DNA of 64,000 nt from Algoriphagus litoralis (GTDB taxonomy: Bacteria; Bacteroidota; Bacteroidia; Cytophagales; Cyclobacteriaceae), in NCBI RefSeq assembly GCF_003259255.1, contig NZ_QGOL01000009.1, positions 1-64,000 of the forward strand, in the 5' to 3' direction. Shown piece by piece: positions 46,857-55,729 of this stretch (positions are counted from its first letter, which is position 1; each line of letters opens with the position of its first letter). The notes beneath the pieces are model-generated. The model was not told the DNA's origin. It saw only the letters and a list, made by a program, of their open reading frames with translations, and did no database searches. The translations under genes were made by a program, and so were the position numbers.

Positions 46857-48016
46857 TGTTTACTCCCCGAAAATCAATAGTTTTTGCCCAGAACTCTGTT
46901 CTTAGCCTAATGGCTGCACTGATTGCCAGTCTCATTTTTGTGATTGATATCAAATCAGGCAGTACAGTGGCAGTAGCAGGAATGTATTCTGTGGTGATTT
47001 TGTATAGCTGGCTTCTCCCAGGTCGGTATAGCAGCATTTATATTGCCTTAGGATGTTCTATTCTCACGCTTGTTTCTGCTGTGTATTCGAATGATTTGAC
47101 TAATTCAGTCGAAGATTTCGGTGGCATGAATTCTGTAATTTCTCTTGTAGTGATTTGGACTTGTGTGACATTGGTATTTATAGCCAAAAATAGTTTCCAA
47201 AATCTGGAAAGGATCAATAGGCAACTTTTGGAGAGTTCGGAAGCTTTATTGGAGAAAGTGAAAGAGTTGGATTTGAGACAGGAGGAGCTATACCTTCAAG
47301 GCTTAAAGTTAGAAAGCCTCAATTCGGATTTATTGGTTAAAAACAGGGAGCTCGAGCGATTTACAAGTATTGCCAGCCATGATTTGCAAGAGCCACTCAG
47401 GACCATCGGCAATATGACTCAACTGATCTCTAAGCGGTATTACATGCATTTTGATGATCAGGGTAAAAAGATTCTGGATTATGTGTCCAGCGCCACTTTT
47501 CGGATGACAAGTATGATCAAGGGGCTCTTGGAATTCTCAAGAATCGGAAACAACCGAATGCCGCAAGAGAAAGTTGATTGTCATCAGCTCGTGAGTACTA
47601 TTTTTTTGGATTTAGATGCTTCTATCAAAGCAGCGAATGTGACCTCAACCCTTAAAAATTTACCTGTCATCAAGGGAAACCCAACCGAACTTCGCCTTTT
47701 GTTTCAAAACCTGATTAGCAATTCAATCAAGTTTAGAAAACCGGGTGTTCCGGCCTTTGTAGAAGTATCGGCAGAAGAACATCCCACTTATTTCGAATTT
47801 TGTGTAAGTGATAACGGTATCGGTATCGATCCCGAAGATTATGACAAGATATTTTATATCTTTCAAAGACTTCATCCTGCGGACATGTATGAAGGAACTG
47901 GTCTTGGTTTAGCCTACTGCCGGAAAATAGTAGAATTTCACGGAGGAAAAATATGGGTGGTTTCCGAGAAAGACGCAGGTTGTTCAATATTTTTCACACT
48001 CAACAAACCCAAATAA
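46856..48016 (+). CDS. Four-helix membrane histidine kinase coupled to the ethylene-binding subunit
   Basis: The 386-residue kinase has about four N-terminal transmembrane helices (about residues 13-31, 37-54, 59-79, 93-111) with very short loops and no extracytoplasmic domain. A coiled coil (about 113-168) leads to HisKA (H175 in IASHDLQEPLRTI), and an HATPase_c domain follows (SNSIKFRK, SDNGIGIDPEDY, GTGLGLAYCRKI). The lack of its own sensor domain fits a kinase that reads the state of a partner membrane protein, most likely the free ethylene-binding subunit through paired coiled coils. That partnership is inference from gene overlap. Confidence 0.92.
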   Translation: MFTPRKSIVFAQNSVLSLMAALIASLIFVIDIKSGSTVAVAGMYSVVILYSWLLPGRYSSIYIALGCSILTLVSAVYSNDLTNSVEDFGGMNSVISLVVIWTCVTLVFIAKNSFQNLERINRQLLESSEALLEKVKELDLRQEELYLQGLKLESLNSDLLVKNRELERFTSIASHDLQEPLRTIGNMTQLISKRYYMHFDDQGKKILDYVSSATFRMTSMIKGLLEFSRIGNNRMPQEKVDCHQLVSTIFLDLDASIKAANVTSTLKNLPVIKGNPTELRLLFQNLISNSIKFRKPGVPAFVEVSAEEHPTYFEFCVSDNGIGIDPEDYDKIFYIFQRLHPADMYEGTGLGLAYCRKIVEFHGGKIWVVSEKDAGCSIFFTLNKPK

Positions 48017-48017
48017 C

Positions 48018-48437
48018 ATGAAAAAGAAGATTGAAAACTTGGATTGTGTTCTGCTCATAGACGATGATGAAGCAACAAATTTTTACCATTCCATTGTACT
48101 GGAAGAGGAGACAATTGACCTTCATATCCAACCGGTAAAATCAGCCAAGGAAGGCCTTGATTACCTGCTTTGCAAAGGCAATTATGCTCAATTGCCGCAG
48201 CCGGGAATCATTTTTTTGGATATCAATATGCCGGGAATGAACGGATGGGATTTTGTGGCTAAGTATAATGAACTCTCACAGGAGATTCATGAGCGATCCA
48301 TCTTGGTCATGCTGACAACAAGCTTAAATCCTGATGATCGGGAAAGGGCAGAAAGGATCCCTTCAATCAAAGAGTTTGTAAATAAGCCGCTTACTCCAGA
48401 GGTTTTTTGGAAATTGGTCAATGAAAACTTCAACTGA
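48018..48437 (+). CDS. Single-domain response regulator (Rcp1-like)
   Basis: The 139-residue receiver-only protein has acidic residues D15-D17, phosphoacceptor D68 (GIIFLDINMPGMNG), the TTS switch and the FVNKPLTPE lysine. It lacks an output domain. It begins one base after the kinase stop codon, so it is the third gene of the operon and the likely phosphate acceptor. Downstream output must be by protein contact or a phosphorelay. Confidence 0.92.
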   Translation: MKKKIENLDCVLLIDDDEATNFYHSIVLEEETIDLHIQPVKSAKEGLDYLLCKGNYAQLPQPGIIFLDINMPGMNGWDFVAKYNELSQEIHERSILVMLTTSLNPDDRERAERIPSIKEFVNKPLTPEVFWKLVNENFN

Positions 48438-48557
48438 GTCCCAATCCTTAAGAATCAATTTCCAAGAAAGGAATTCACAATGTGGAACTACTCGCCTAAT
48501 TCCATTCGAATTAATTTGTCCTCTGAAAAAATAAAAGGAGGTAGGATCTGGGGCACA

Positions 48558-48962
48558 TTACTCCAGCCAATTGCCAAGATTTTCCTTCAATTTGATCAGC
48601 TGTGATTCATTCATGGGTTTTTCCCAATAATCAATAACTGGGGAAAATCCGTTGGCTTTTTCTCTTTCAACTATGCTGAGAGAAGAAGTGACCATCACAA
48701 CACGGATGTCTGCCTGTTTTACTTTTTCTTCTAGCATTTCCAAAAATTTCCATCCATCGACTTTGGGCATATTGATGTCCAAAAAAATCAAGATTTTACT
48801 GGATTCTGCATCGATGGTAAGGATAAATTCTAGGGCATTTTCTGCCTCGGAAAAAGTGAGGGGATTTTTGCACAGGTTACCTTCTCGTACGATGATTTTA
48901 TGAAGGAATAAAACTCCCGGATCATCATCGATAATAAGTACGTTTGGTGTACTGAGATTCAT
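48558..48962 (-). CDS. Single-domain response regulator paired with the propeller sensor
   Basis: The 134-residue receiver-only protein has D12-D14, phosphoacceptor D62 (ILIFLDINMPKVDGW), the TSS switch and the YWEKPMNE lysine. It overlaps the stop codon of the propeller sensor gene by one base and is thus translated with it. Like the regulators at 35.3 kb and 48.0 kb it lacks an output domain. Confidence 0.92.
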   Translation of the reverse strand: MNLSTPNVLIIDDDPGVLFLHKIIVREGNLCKNPLTFSEAENALEFILTIDAESSKILIFLDINMPKVDGWKFLEMLEEKVKQADIRVVMVTSSLSIVEREKANGFSPVIDYWEKPMNESQLIKLKENLGNWLE

Positions 48963-51637
48963 TATTTTTTTAAATTTTCTGATTTGGAATGAGTCTCCTT
49001 GACAATCTCATCCAATTGCTTTAATGTCTCCAATAACTCGGTTTCGAGTTCTTCTTTGCTTTTGCCAACGTTAGAATATTTTGGGTAATTGATCAATAAT
49101 TGGTTGATCCCCATGGCTTTAGTCAACGGAGCTCTTACCAAATGGGATTGACTCCAAGTAATATCCCTTAAAATTACATTTTGATCCTCTATTTCTCGCA
49201 GCGCATCTTTAAGTTTTTCATTTATTTGGCTTAGTTCCAAAGTTCTTTGATTCACTTTGACTTCTAAGTCATTTTTCATTTTTGTATTCAGGTAAAACTT
49301 AACAAAGAAGTAAACCAGGATACAAAAAGCTAGAATTGCTAGGATTTTAAACGTATTTGTTTCAAAAACTCGAGCTGAAACTACAATCGGCAGCGCATGA
49401 ATGGAGTCCAAAATTCCAGATCTGAGGACTTTGATTTCCAAGGTGTATTCACCTGGCTTAAGTCCATAGAAGATGAGTTGTTTTTGATCCTTGATCGGGA
49501 GCCATAGATCCGAGTTTTCGTCAATTTTATAAAAAAGTGAGTATTGGGCATAGTTTTCAAAATCGATCAGGCTATACGATATCTGAAACATACTTACGCC
49601 TTCGGGAATTGTGATTTTGTCTCCGATTGGGGTTTTCTGATCTCCGATGTTGAGTTCATCCCATGTGAAATTAGCCGGCTTTACGGTCTTTTGAGAAAGG
49701 CTCTGAGGATCAATAATTCCAAGTCCTTCTACAGTAGGTATCCAAATTTTTCCTGAAAAATCGAGCAGAGCAGCGGGAAAAATCAATCCGTTGGCTTCAG
49801 AATTTGGCATGCCCATGGTTTGATTGTACAGCGAAAAGGCGCTGAAAAAGTCTTTTTCTGTGGACACTTTGAAGCGTTCCAGTTCGGAAATGGAGAAGTA
49901 TTGTACGCCAAAGTTATTGCTGATCCAAAGGCCTCCCAGGCCGTCGGCAGTCATGCTGTAAACACTCTGGGACTTTAGTCCATTTGATTTCCTAAAAACT
50001 TTGAAAGAATCTCCGCTGAGTAAAACGATCCCTCCGTGCGTTCCCAACCAGAGGTCTCCGTTCTTGTCTTCATAAATGCAATAAACTAAGTCCTCACCGG
50101 GTGCAAGTGGTAAAGTTCGGTTTTCTACAAATTGACCATTTTCGATTCTGAATATACCTTTATTCATCGAACCAATAATGAGCTGTCTGTTTTCGAGTTC
50201 GTAGATGCTAATGAAGTTGGTGTTAGCGAATTCTTCAGGCAGCGCTACTTCATTTAACTTCCTGTTTTCATCGAGATAATGCATGCCCCCATACCTGGTC
50301 AAGATCCAAATCCAATCTCTGGAATCTTGAAAAATGGCATAGACATAGTCGCTTTTTAGCCCATCTTCTTTGGTCAACCTTTCGATGACCTTACCTGATT
50401 TTAGGTCAATAATTGAGATTCCGGAGGTGCTGCCTGCATAGATTTTGTCTTTTGATGCGCCAATAGTGGTGATGCCATTTTGGATCAAACCTTCTGCGGT
50501 AGTGATCGAGGTGATCTTCCCTGACTTGATCCGATGGATTCCATCAGAGCGCGTACCGACCCAAATGCTGCTGTCGTTTGCCTGAAATACTGCTTTGATG
50601 TTTTTTCCAGTTAGAACCTCATAGTCCAATTGATTGACTTTGGCAGGCTTGATGACAGCAAGTCCTTTACCCAGAGTCCCCAGATAGAGATTGTGATCTT
50701 CTTTGATGATTTTCCTGACGGTGAAATTTTTTAATTCTGGATAGGTGTATCTAGTTATCCGCCCATTCTGAATCATTATTAAACCCGTCTCAACTGATCC
50801 TGCCCAGATTCTGTTTTCGGAATCTGTAGTAAGGCTACTGGAATTTACATCTCTGGACTCATCGTGTGAAATGACCAACTCCATTTCATAATCCCCTTGC
50901 ATTCGAAAAATTCCTTCATTTCTGGAGGAAACAAATATAGATTCTGGTGTGCCGAAGATTTTTTGAGCTGCGAAGTCCAGTGCTGAGATCAGGCGTGTCT
51001 TTTTTGCTTTCAGGTCCACCTCATATAGACCTCGGTCAGTTCCCACCAGGAGTTTTGAATCTGGAATGGGGAAGAAACTCAGGATTTCAAGATTGACAGA
51101 AGGATTCCAGAATTCCAGAGGCTTGAACGTATCGTCTTTCCATACATGGATTTCTCCTTTTTGGTTGCCGATTAGTAATTCATCCGGACCATTCTCAGCA
51201 ATAGCGCGAATCCATGTATTTTTGGTGATTTCAGCGCAGTCGATGACTTTCAGTATGTTTTTTTCGAGCAGGGCAATACTTCTGTCTGCGGTAGCCCAGA
51301 TCCCCCCAGGCGTTTTGAAAAAAGTATAGTAGGTCTGTTCGAGCATTTCAGGATAATTTTCCTGATCGAATACCTTGGGATAAATTCCATCAAATCTCAC
51401 GAGACCCTCCTCTGTGGCAATCCAGAGATACCCCTGATTATCCTTTTCTAATGCAAAAACTGCGTTTTGAGGAAGTCCATTGGAATTGTCCCAGATTTCT
51501 AAGACATAATTGTTGAAAATCTCAGTAGAATCAAAAAAAGTTGCTTCATCGTAAGCAAAGGATTCTTTTTCCCAAAAAGCCGTAGCGAAATGGAAAATAC
51601 TCACAAGGAAGAGCCTAAGAAAAATCGGTGAATTCAA
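48962..51637 (-). CDS. Two-component propeller sensor ending in a DHp domain without ATPase
   Basis: The 891-residue protein has a signal sequence and about 14 two-component-propeller repeats (patterns such as YLWIATEEGLVRFDG, IWVGTRSDGIHRI, LWLGTHGGIVLL), then a Y_Y_Y domain (about residues 670-745), a transmembrane helix (about 755-775), a coiled coil and a terminal DHp-like segment with H832 in SQSHLVRAPLTKAMG. There is no HATPase_c domain, DNA-binding domain or other output. Normal hybrid propeller sensors of Bacteroidota have all of these. The stop codon context looks natural, so this is probably not a truncation. The extracytoplasmic propeller likely binds a glycan. Confidence 0.88.
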   Translation of the reverse strand: MNSPIFLRLFLVSIFHFATAFWEKESFAYDEATFFDSTEIFNNYVLEIWDNSNGLPQNAVFALEKDNQGYLWIATEEGLVRFDGIYPKVFDQENYPEMLEQTYYTFFKTPGGIWATADRSIALLEKNILKVIDCAEITKNTWIRAIAENGPDELLIGNQKGEIHVWKDDTFKPLEFWNPSVNLEILSFFPIPDSKLLVGTDRGLYEVDLKAKKTRLISALDFAAQKIFGTPESIFVSSRNEGIFRMQGDYEMELVISHDESRDVNSSSLTTDSENRIWAGSVETGLIMIQNGRITRYTYPELKNFTVRKIIKEDHNLYLGTLGKGLAVIKPAKVNQLDYEVLTGKNIKAVFQANDSSIWVGTRSDGIHRIKSGKITSITTAEGLIQNGITTIGASKDKIYAGSTSGISIIDLKSGKVIERLTKEDGLKSDYVYAIFQDSRDWIWILTRYGGMHYLDENRKLNEVALPEEFANTNFISIYELENRQLIIGSMNKGIFRIENGQFVENRTLPLAPGEDLVYCIYEDKNGDLWLGTHGGIVLLSGDSFKVFRKSNGLKSQSVYSMTADGLGGLWISNNFGVQYFSISELERFKVSTEKDFFSAFSLYNQTMGMPNSEANGLIFPAALLDFSGKIWIPTVEGLGIIDPQSLSQKTVKPANFTWDELNIGDQKTPIGDKITIPEGVSMFQISYSLIDFENYAQYSLFYKIDENSDLWLPIKDQKQLIFYGLKPGEYTLEIKVLRSGILDSIHALPIVVSARVFETNTFKILAILAFCILVYFFVKFYLNTKMKNDLEVKVNQRTLELSQINEKLKDALREIEDQNVILRDITWSQSHLVRAPLTKAMGINQLLINYPKYSNVGKSKEELETELLETLKQLDEIVKETHSKSENLKK

Positions 51638-52155
51638 AACTTCAATTAAGTAGCGTTATTTTCAAATGGAATCCATGTGAATAAACAATTAAGAAATTAT
51701 TTTTTCAAATTAGGGCTGCCCATTTCTGTCGTATCAGCTCTACTTTTTATATTTTTTTTCAAAAGTTGACTTTTTTAATTCGAATTAGCTGGTCAAAATT
51801 CCATGAATGGAGAATCTAATAATTTATGCGCAACTTTCCGAAATTTTGTGGACATAAAAAATTAATATTTAATACAAAAGAAGTCGTTTTTTATGGTTTT
51901 TTCAGACATGAAATTTTTCAAAAATCCCACGCTCAATATTCCTTATTCAGATTAGCAAGTTTAGTCAAAAAACAACTCGTAATAATCAGGGCTAGGAACC
52001 TTAAGAAATTCTTTGCAGTTCATTAGTTGCCCGAAATTAATTTTCGAAGTAGATGAAATGAAAAGCTCCAGGACCCTTCAGATATTATTCATCTGAAGAC
52101 CTCGGACTTGGTTTTGATTCAGTTTGTAGATTCGAATTATTGAGTTGTTAGCACC
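51638..52155. other. AT-rich divergent intergenic region
   Basis: About 518 bp separate the propeller sensor from the AraC regulator. It is AT-rich (for example 51735-51790), with no repeat I recognise and one small open frame (51826-52026) that I judge spurious. Promoters for both genes should lie here. Confidence 0.4.
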
Positions 52156-53019
52156 ATGGTTTTTAGCGGTCCCTCTTCCGAAAAATTGATTTTTGAAAAA
52201 ATTTCACCCTCGAATAGTTCCCTACTCCAAGCACAGCTTTCGGCTGAATTGTCTTTGATTTGGATCTTGGAGCCTTCCCAAATTCGTATCGATGGGCAAC
52301 CTATTGACCTAAGGCCTGACCAGCTGATTTGTCTGACCGAGTTTCACAAAATTGAAGTGTTGTCGGTTCCCTCAGCTTTGCTTATTCGGTTCAACCGGGC
52401 TTTTTTTTGTGTATTGGACCATGATTCTCAGGTAGGATGCAAAGGAATTTTGTTTTTTGGATCATCCCAGCTGCCGATTCTCCACCTTTCCGGTACCGAC
52501 AGAGCCAAGTTGGGAGCCCTATGTGAGGTTTTTGCCATTGAGATGAAGGAAGAAGCTGACCAACTTCAACTGGAAATGCTTCAAATGCTACTGAAGCGAT
52601 TCCTAATCCTGTGCACCCGAATTTATAAATCTCAAGTAAATCTGGATGTGCTGGACAGCTCTCAATCGGATCTAGTCAGGGAATACAATTATTTAATAGA
52701 AGTTCATTTTAGGCAAAAGCATACCGTAGCGGAATATGCCGATTTGTTGGCAAAGTCACCCAAGACCCTTTCCAACCTGTTTTCGAAATTAGGAAAGAAG
52801 TCTCCTCTCGCTTTTATCCAGGACCGGATAATGCTGGAGGCCAAAAGACTGATTGGGTATACTGACAAGTCAATCAAAGAGATCGGCTATGAATTGGGTT
52901 TTGAGGATATCCAGGGATTTAGTCGATTTTTTAAGAAAAATGAGGGATGCGCTCCTTCCGAATTCAAAGAAAAAATACGCTTAGGAAAAATTGCCAACTC
53001 TACAGGAAAAGAAGCCTAA
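52156..53019 (+). CDS. AraC family transcriptional regulator
   Basis: The 287-residue regulator has an N-terminal cupin-like sensory region (about residues 1-180) and a C-terminal AraC DNA-binding domain (about 185-275) with two helix-turn-helix units: the first around VAEYADLLAKSPKTLSNLF, the second around SIKEIGYELGFEDIQGFSRFFK. It is likely to control the downstream AhpD-like gene, 70 bp away on the same strand. The ligand is unknown. Confidence 0.9.
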   Translation: MVFSGPSSEKLIFEKISPSNSSLLQAQLSAELSLIWILEPSQIRIDGQPIDLRPDQLICLTEFHKIEVLSVPSALLIRFNRAFFCVLDHDSQVGCKGILFFGSSQLPILHLSGTDRAKLGALCEVFAIEMKEEADQLQLEMLQMLLKRFLILCTRIYKSQVNLDVLDSSQSDLVREYNYLIEVHFRQKHTVAEYADLLAKSPKTLSNLFSKLGKKSPLAFIQDRIMLEAKRLIGYTDKSIKEIGYELGFEDIQGFSRFFKKNEGCAPSEFKEKIRLGKIANSTGKEA

Positions 53020-53089
53020 CCCTTCAGGGCAGCTTTCCTGCACCTTTGTCCTGTTCTTAGTATTTAACCCTAACACAACAAAGACAAAG

Positions 53090-53638
53090 ATGAAAAATTT
53101 CACAGTACCTACCCGAGATGAAGTTTCTGCAGGAAATCAGGAAAATTTTGATAAGCTGCAAAAGGGTTTGGGATTTGTACCAAATCTCTACGCCTATTTT
53201 GCAAAAAGTGAAACCGCACTTGGGGATTATCTGGCCTTACAAAATCGCAAGTCAACCCTGCGGGCCAAAGAACGGGAAGTAATCAATTTGGTCGTCTCCC
53301 AAGTAAATGGCTGTCGCTATTGCCAGTCAGCTCATACCGTATTAGGTAAAATGAATGGATTCACTGACGATCAAATTCTCGAAATCAGAAGAGGTTCGGC
53401 GTCTTTTGATCCAAAATTGGATGCCTTGGTTAAATTTGCCAAAGCAGTCACCCTTCAAAGAGGAAAGGCCGATCAGGAAGCAGTGGATGCCTTTTTTGCC
53501 GCAGGGTATACCGAAACCAGTTTGGTGGATGTGGTGATCGTCATCGGCGATAAAATCATCTCCAATTACATTCACAACCTCACCGAGTTTCCTATTGACT
53601 TTCCGGTTGCAGTTCCTTTGGAAGAGGTAAATGCCTAA
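53090..53638 (+). CDS. AhpD-like carboxymuconolactone decarboxylase family protein
   Basis: The 182-residue protein is of the alkylhydroperoxidase AhpD/CMD fold with the redox motif CRYCQSAHT (CX2C followed by His) and a REVINLVVSQVNG helix before it. Such proteins reduce peroxides or remove reactive species, often with a peroxidase partner. The start at 53090 is MKNFTVPTRDE. An AraC-type regulator precedes it, and a strong terminator follows at 53700-53735. Confidence 0.9.
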   Translation: MKNFTVPTRDEVSAGNQENFDKLQKGLGFVPNLYAYFAKSETALGDYLALQNRKSTLRAKEREVINLVVSQVNGCRYCQSAHTVLGKMNGFTDDQILEIRRGSASFDPKLDALVKFAKAVTLQRGKADQEAVDAFFAAGYTETSLVDVVIVIGDKIISNYIHNLTEFPIDFPVAVPLEEVNA

Positions 53639-53699
53639 TCACATTTTTCCTAGCTGATTTCCTTTGATACTTTGTATCAGAAATTTAGTTGATTTCAAA

Positions 53700-53735
53700 A
53701 CAAAAGCGCTGTTCCTGACAGCGCTTTTGTTTTTG
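53700..53735 (+). terminator. Rho-independent terminator after the AhpD-like gene
   Basis: A perfect 13-bp stem (53700-53712 with 53718-53730, core AAAAGCGCTGT) closes a 5-nt loop and is followed by a T-rich run. It lies 62 bp after the AhpD-like stop codon. A-rich sequence before it could let it work on both strands. Confidence 0.9.
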
Positions 53736-53801
53736 TGGTACAAGGCTTAAGCTCCTAATCAAAGAATCTAACCAGGGGAAAGGCAAAAAAAATAGCCCAC
53801 C

Positions 53802-54140
53802 TCAAACCGATTGCTTGTCTGGAGAATTTTGCTGTAAATACAAGACCACATCGTTCATTTGTCCAAGTAAGGTTTTCGAATAAAGCTTTCTCCAATGGCC
53901 AGAATCCAGTTCGAGATTTAAAGAATAAAATCTTCCCCACCAAAGTCTTCGAATACCCTGTAGATTCCAACTTTTTATGTCATTGTCCAGGTCTATCTGC
54001 TCCACTTTCAAAGGAAAGTAAATGGTCAAAATTGGCCGCTTTAGGATGAATTTGGAACTAGTCTTTGCATTAGAAAGTAATACAAGTACAAAAATTGCTA
54101 AAAATATAATCGTTATTAAAAGTGTGACTACGTGATTCAT
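53802..54140 (-). CDS. Small membrane protein of unknown function
   Basis: The 112-residue product has one N-terminal transmembrane helix (about residues 4-23, VTLLITIIFLAIFVLVLLSN), then a basic loop and an approximately 75-residue domain with aromatic residues (IRRLWWGRFYSLNLELDSGHWRKLY). I do not recognise it. Its hydrophobic start and compact domain look like a real protein rather than a chance frame. No partner is evident; it stands between two terminators. Confidence 0.55.
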   Translation of the reverse strand: MNHVVTLLITIIFLAIFVLVLLSNAKTSSKFILKRPILTIYFPLKVEQIDLDNDIKSWNLQGIRRLWWGRFYSLNLELDSGHWRKLYSKTLLGQMNDVVLYLQQNSPDKQSV

Positions 54141-54236
54141 CTGTTTAAGTCGCTTATTATTCAGTGTTTTGGATCGTTCTGACCTACCAGTTTTTTGAGG
54201 ACCCTGAAGTTTTTAAAGAAAAAAGAAAAAAAAGAA

Positions 54237-54267
54237 ACCGGAGCGAAATTTCTGATTTCGCCCCGGT
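54237..54267 (-). terminator. Terminator downstream of the YciE/F-like gene
   Basis: Read on the minus strand, the arms 54255-54267 and 54237-54249 form a 13-bp stem with one mismatch and a 5-nt loop, followed by a long run of T (the A-rich tract at 54216-54236 on the plus strand). It lies 19 bp beyond the YciE/F-like stop codon. Confidence 0.85.
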
Positions 54268-54285
54268 CTGTATGTCTAAGAAAAC

Positions 54286-54819
54286 TTATTCTTCAGATGC
54301 TTGGTCGTTTATTTCAGACTCAGCCAATTCTGTCAAGGTTTGGTCAGTTTTCTTTTCCTCTTCCAAGGTTTGAGTTAATTTCTCAGCGGCTTGGGTATGC
54401 CCCATTTTTTTTGCGAGTGCTATGAGGCAGCCATAAGACGCAATTTCGTAGTGTTCGACCTTTTGGCAGGCGATAATAATTCCTGCGTCTCTAACCATCG
54501 TGTCCTCGGAAGTATCGTCAAGAATGGTCGTAGCCTCTTCCAATAGTCCGGACATGGCTTCACATTTTTTAGCTTGAGCCTTTTCCTCCATTAATTCAAA
54601 AACGGCTTCAAGTCGTGTAATTTGTTCTTCTGTCTCTGTGGTATGGGTTTCTATCGCTCTCTTTAACTTTTCAGAGGTGGCTGCTTTCATCATTTTTGGG
54701 AGTGCTTTGACAAGATGCTTTTCCGCCCAATAAATATCTTTCAGTTCATGGAGGAAAAGCTTGTGAAGTTTTGAGTTTTTCATCTCGTCTGTTAGGTTTC
54801 CCTGTTGTTTTGAGTTCAT
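54286..54819 (-). CDS. YciE/YciF ferroxidase family (DUF892) protein
   Basis: The 177-residue protein is a ferritin-like four-helix DUF892 protein: LHKLFLHELKDIYWAEKHLVKALPKMMKAA at the start, a TEEQITRLEAVFELM helix, CEAMSGLLEEA, and KVEHYEIASYGCLIALAKKMG carrying the metal-ligand E-x2-H-type pattern. YciE/F proteins are stress-induced and bind di-metal centres. The gene is monocistronic with a good terminator. Confidence 0.92.
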   Translation of the reverse strand: MNSKQQGNLTDEMKNSKLHKLFLHELKDIYWAEKHLVKALPKMMKAATSEKLKRAIETHTTETEEQITRLEAVFELMEEKAQAKKCEAMSGLLEEATTILDDTSEDTMVRDAGIIIACQKVEHYEIASYGCLIALAKKMGHTQAAEKLTQTLEEEKKTDQTLTELAESEINDQASEE

Positions 54820-55729
54820 AGTGGTATTGGTTTGGTTTTAAAATGCGAAAGTGTTTCCGCTTGCTTAAATCAATTCAAGCTGCTTGCCATTCAGGGAAAG
54901 CTGCATAAAAGGGCCTCTGAAGGCTATTCATTCAATTATTTATTGACTGTCCGTTACATTCCAGTAACTCATTGAGGTGTTTTCGCCTGATTCAGGGGAA
55001 GAAGAGACCGGCTCAGCTCTTTGCTCATGCTTGACTTTAAATCTAGATTCGAGGGTTTCCTTTCTTGGCAGATTAAATCAAGCGGATAGGGGACCTGCTG
55101 GCTAAGACTACATGCGCTTTTGCCTACGTATTTAATAGCTTCTTTACTGGCTTTATGCCGTTGCAGCAGAGGTAGATTTAATCGATGGGCTGATTCCACA
55201 AAATTTAATAGCACTCCTAAATGCCAGTAAATAAGATCGCAATCCAATCTAAAACAGGTAGACTTGCTTAGTCAGTGCTTTGATTTTAACCAAAAAAGGA
55301 ATGGTGTGAAAGGCTGGATTATAGCACTTGAAGAGGAAGTGTCACGGCTATTTCGAATTGTGGAATCCTGAGAGGCACTAAACCACAAGGTGTGGCAGAT
55401 TCTACCCAAAGGAAATTAAGACCGCCTTCACCAATCAGACTCAGAAAAGCAAAAGTTTTATTTGGAAATCTGATCTAAATCCTTGGTTTCTAGTGGTTTT
55501 TGCTCAGGGCTTGCTACTGATGATTGAACGTTTGATGAATTTTTTAGGGGTTAGCATTTCCCTTGTACAGTGTCTATGCTGAAATAAAGGCTGAACTCCG
55601 GTTAGATCCCAAGCCCAAATTCCGAGGGCTTGAGTAGTTGTTGATCTTAACTCGCTTTTACTCAATGATTCGCAATTGACTGGAATCTGCTAGCCTTTTG
55701 AATGAGTGGTTATACTAAACGAGATCCAA
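54820..55729. other. Long intergenic region with little coding evidence
   Basis: About 900 bp between the divergent YciE/F-like and PfpI-like genes. It holds one minus-strand frame at 54969-55247, annotated separately as doubtful. The rest is unremarkable: no repeat, hairpin series or RNA gene could be recognised. It could hold a small RNA that I cannot detect by eye. Confidence 0.4.
54969..55247 (-). CDS. Possible small protein, doubtful
   Basis: A 92-residue frame reads as a plausible helical protein (LNFVESAHRLNLPLLQRHKASKEAIKYVGKSACSLSQQ). I recognise no family, and the tail composition (SLLPLNQAKTPQ) is not strongly coding. It starts with MDCDLIYW and lies alone in a 900-bp gap. It may be chance. 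Confidence 0.25.
   Translation of the reverse strand: MDCDLIYWHLGVLLNFVESAHRLNLPLLQRHKASKEAIKYVGKSACSLSQQVPYPLDLICQERKPSNLDLKSSMSKELSRSLLPLNQAKTPQ

Noticed and set aside
51826..52026. Plus-strand open frame of 66 codons upstream of the AraC gene
   Set aside because: AT-rich chance frame with Phe/Lys-heavy composition and no recognisable features.
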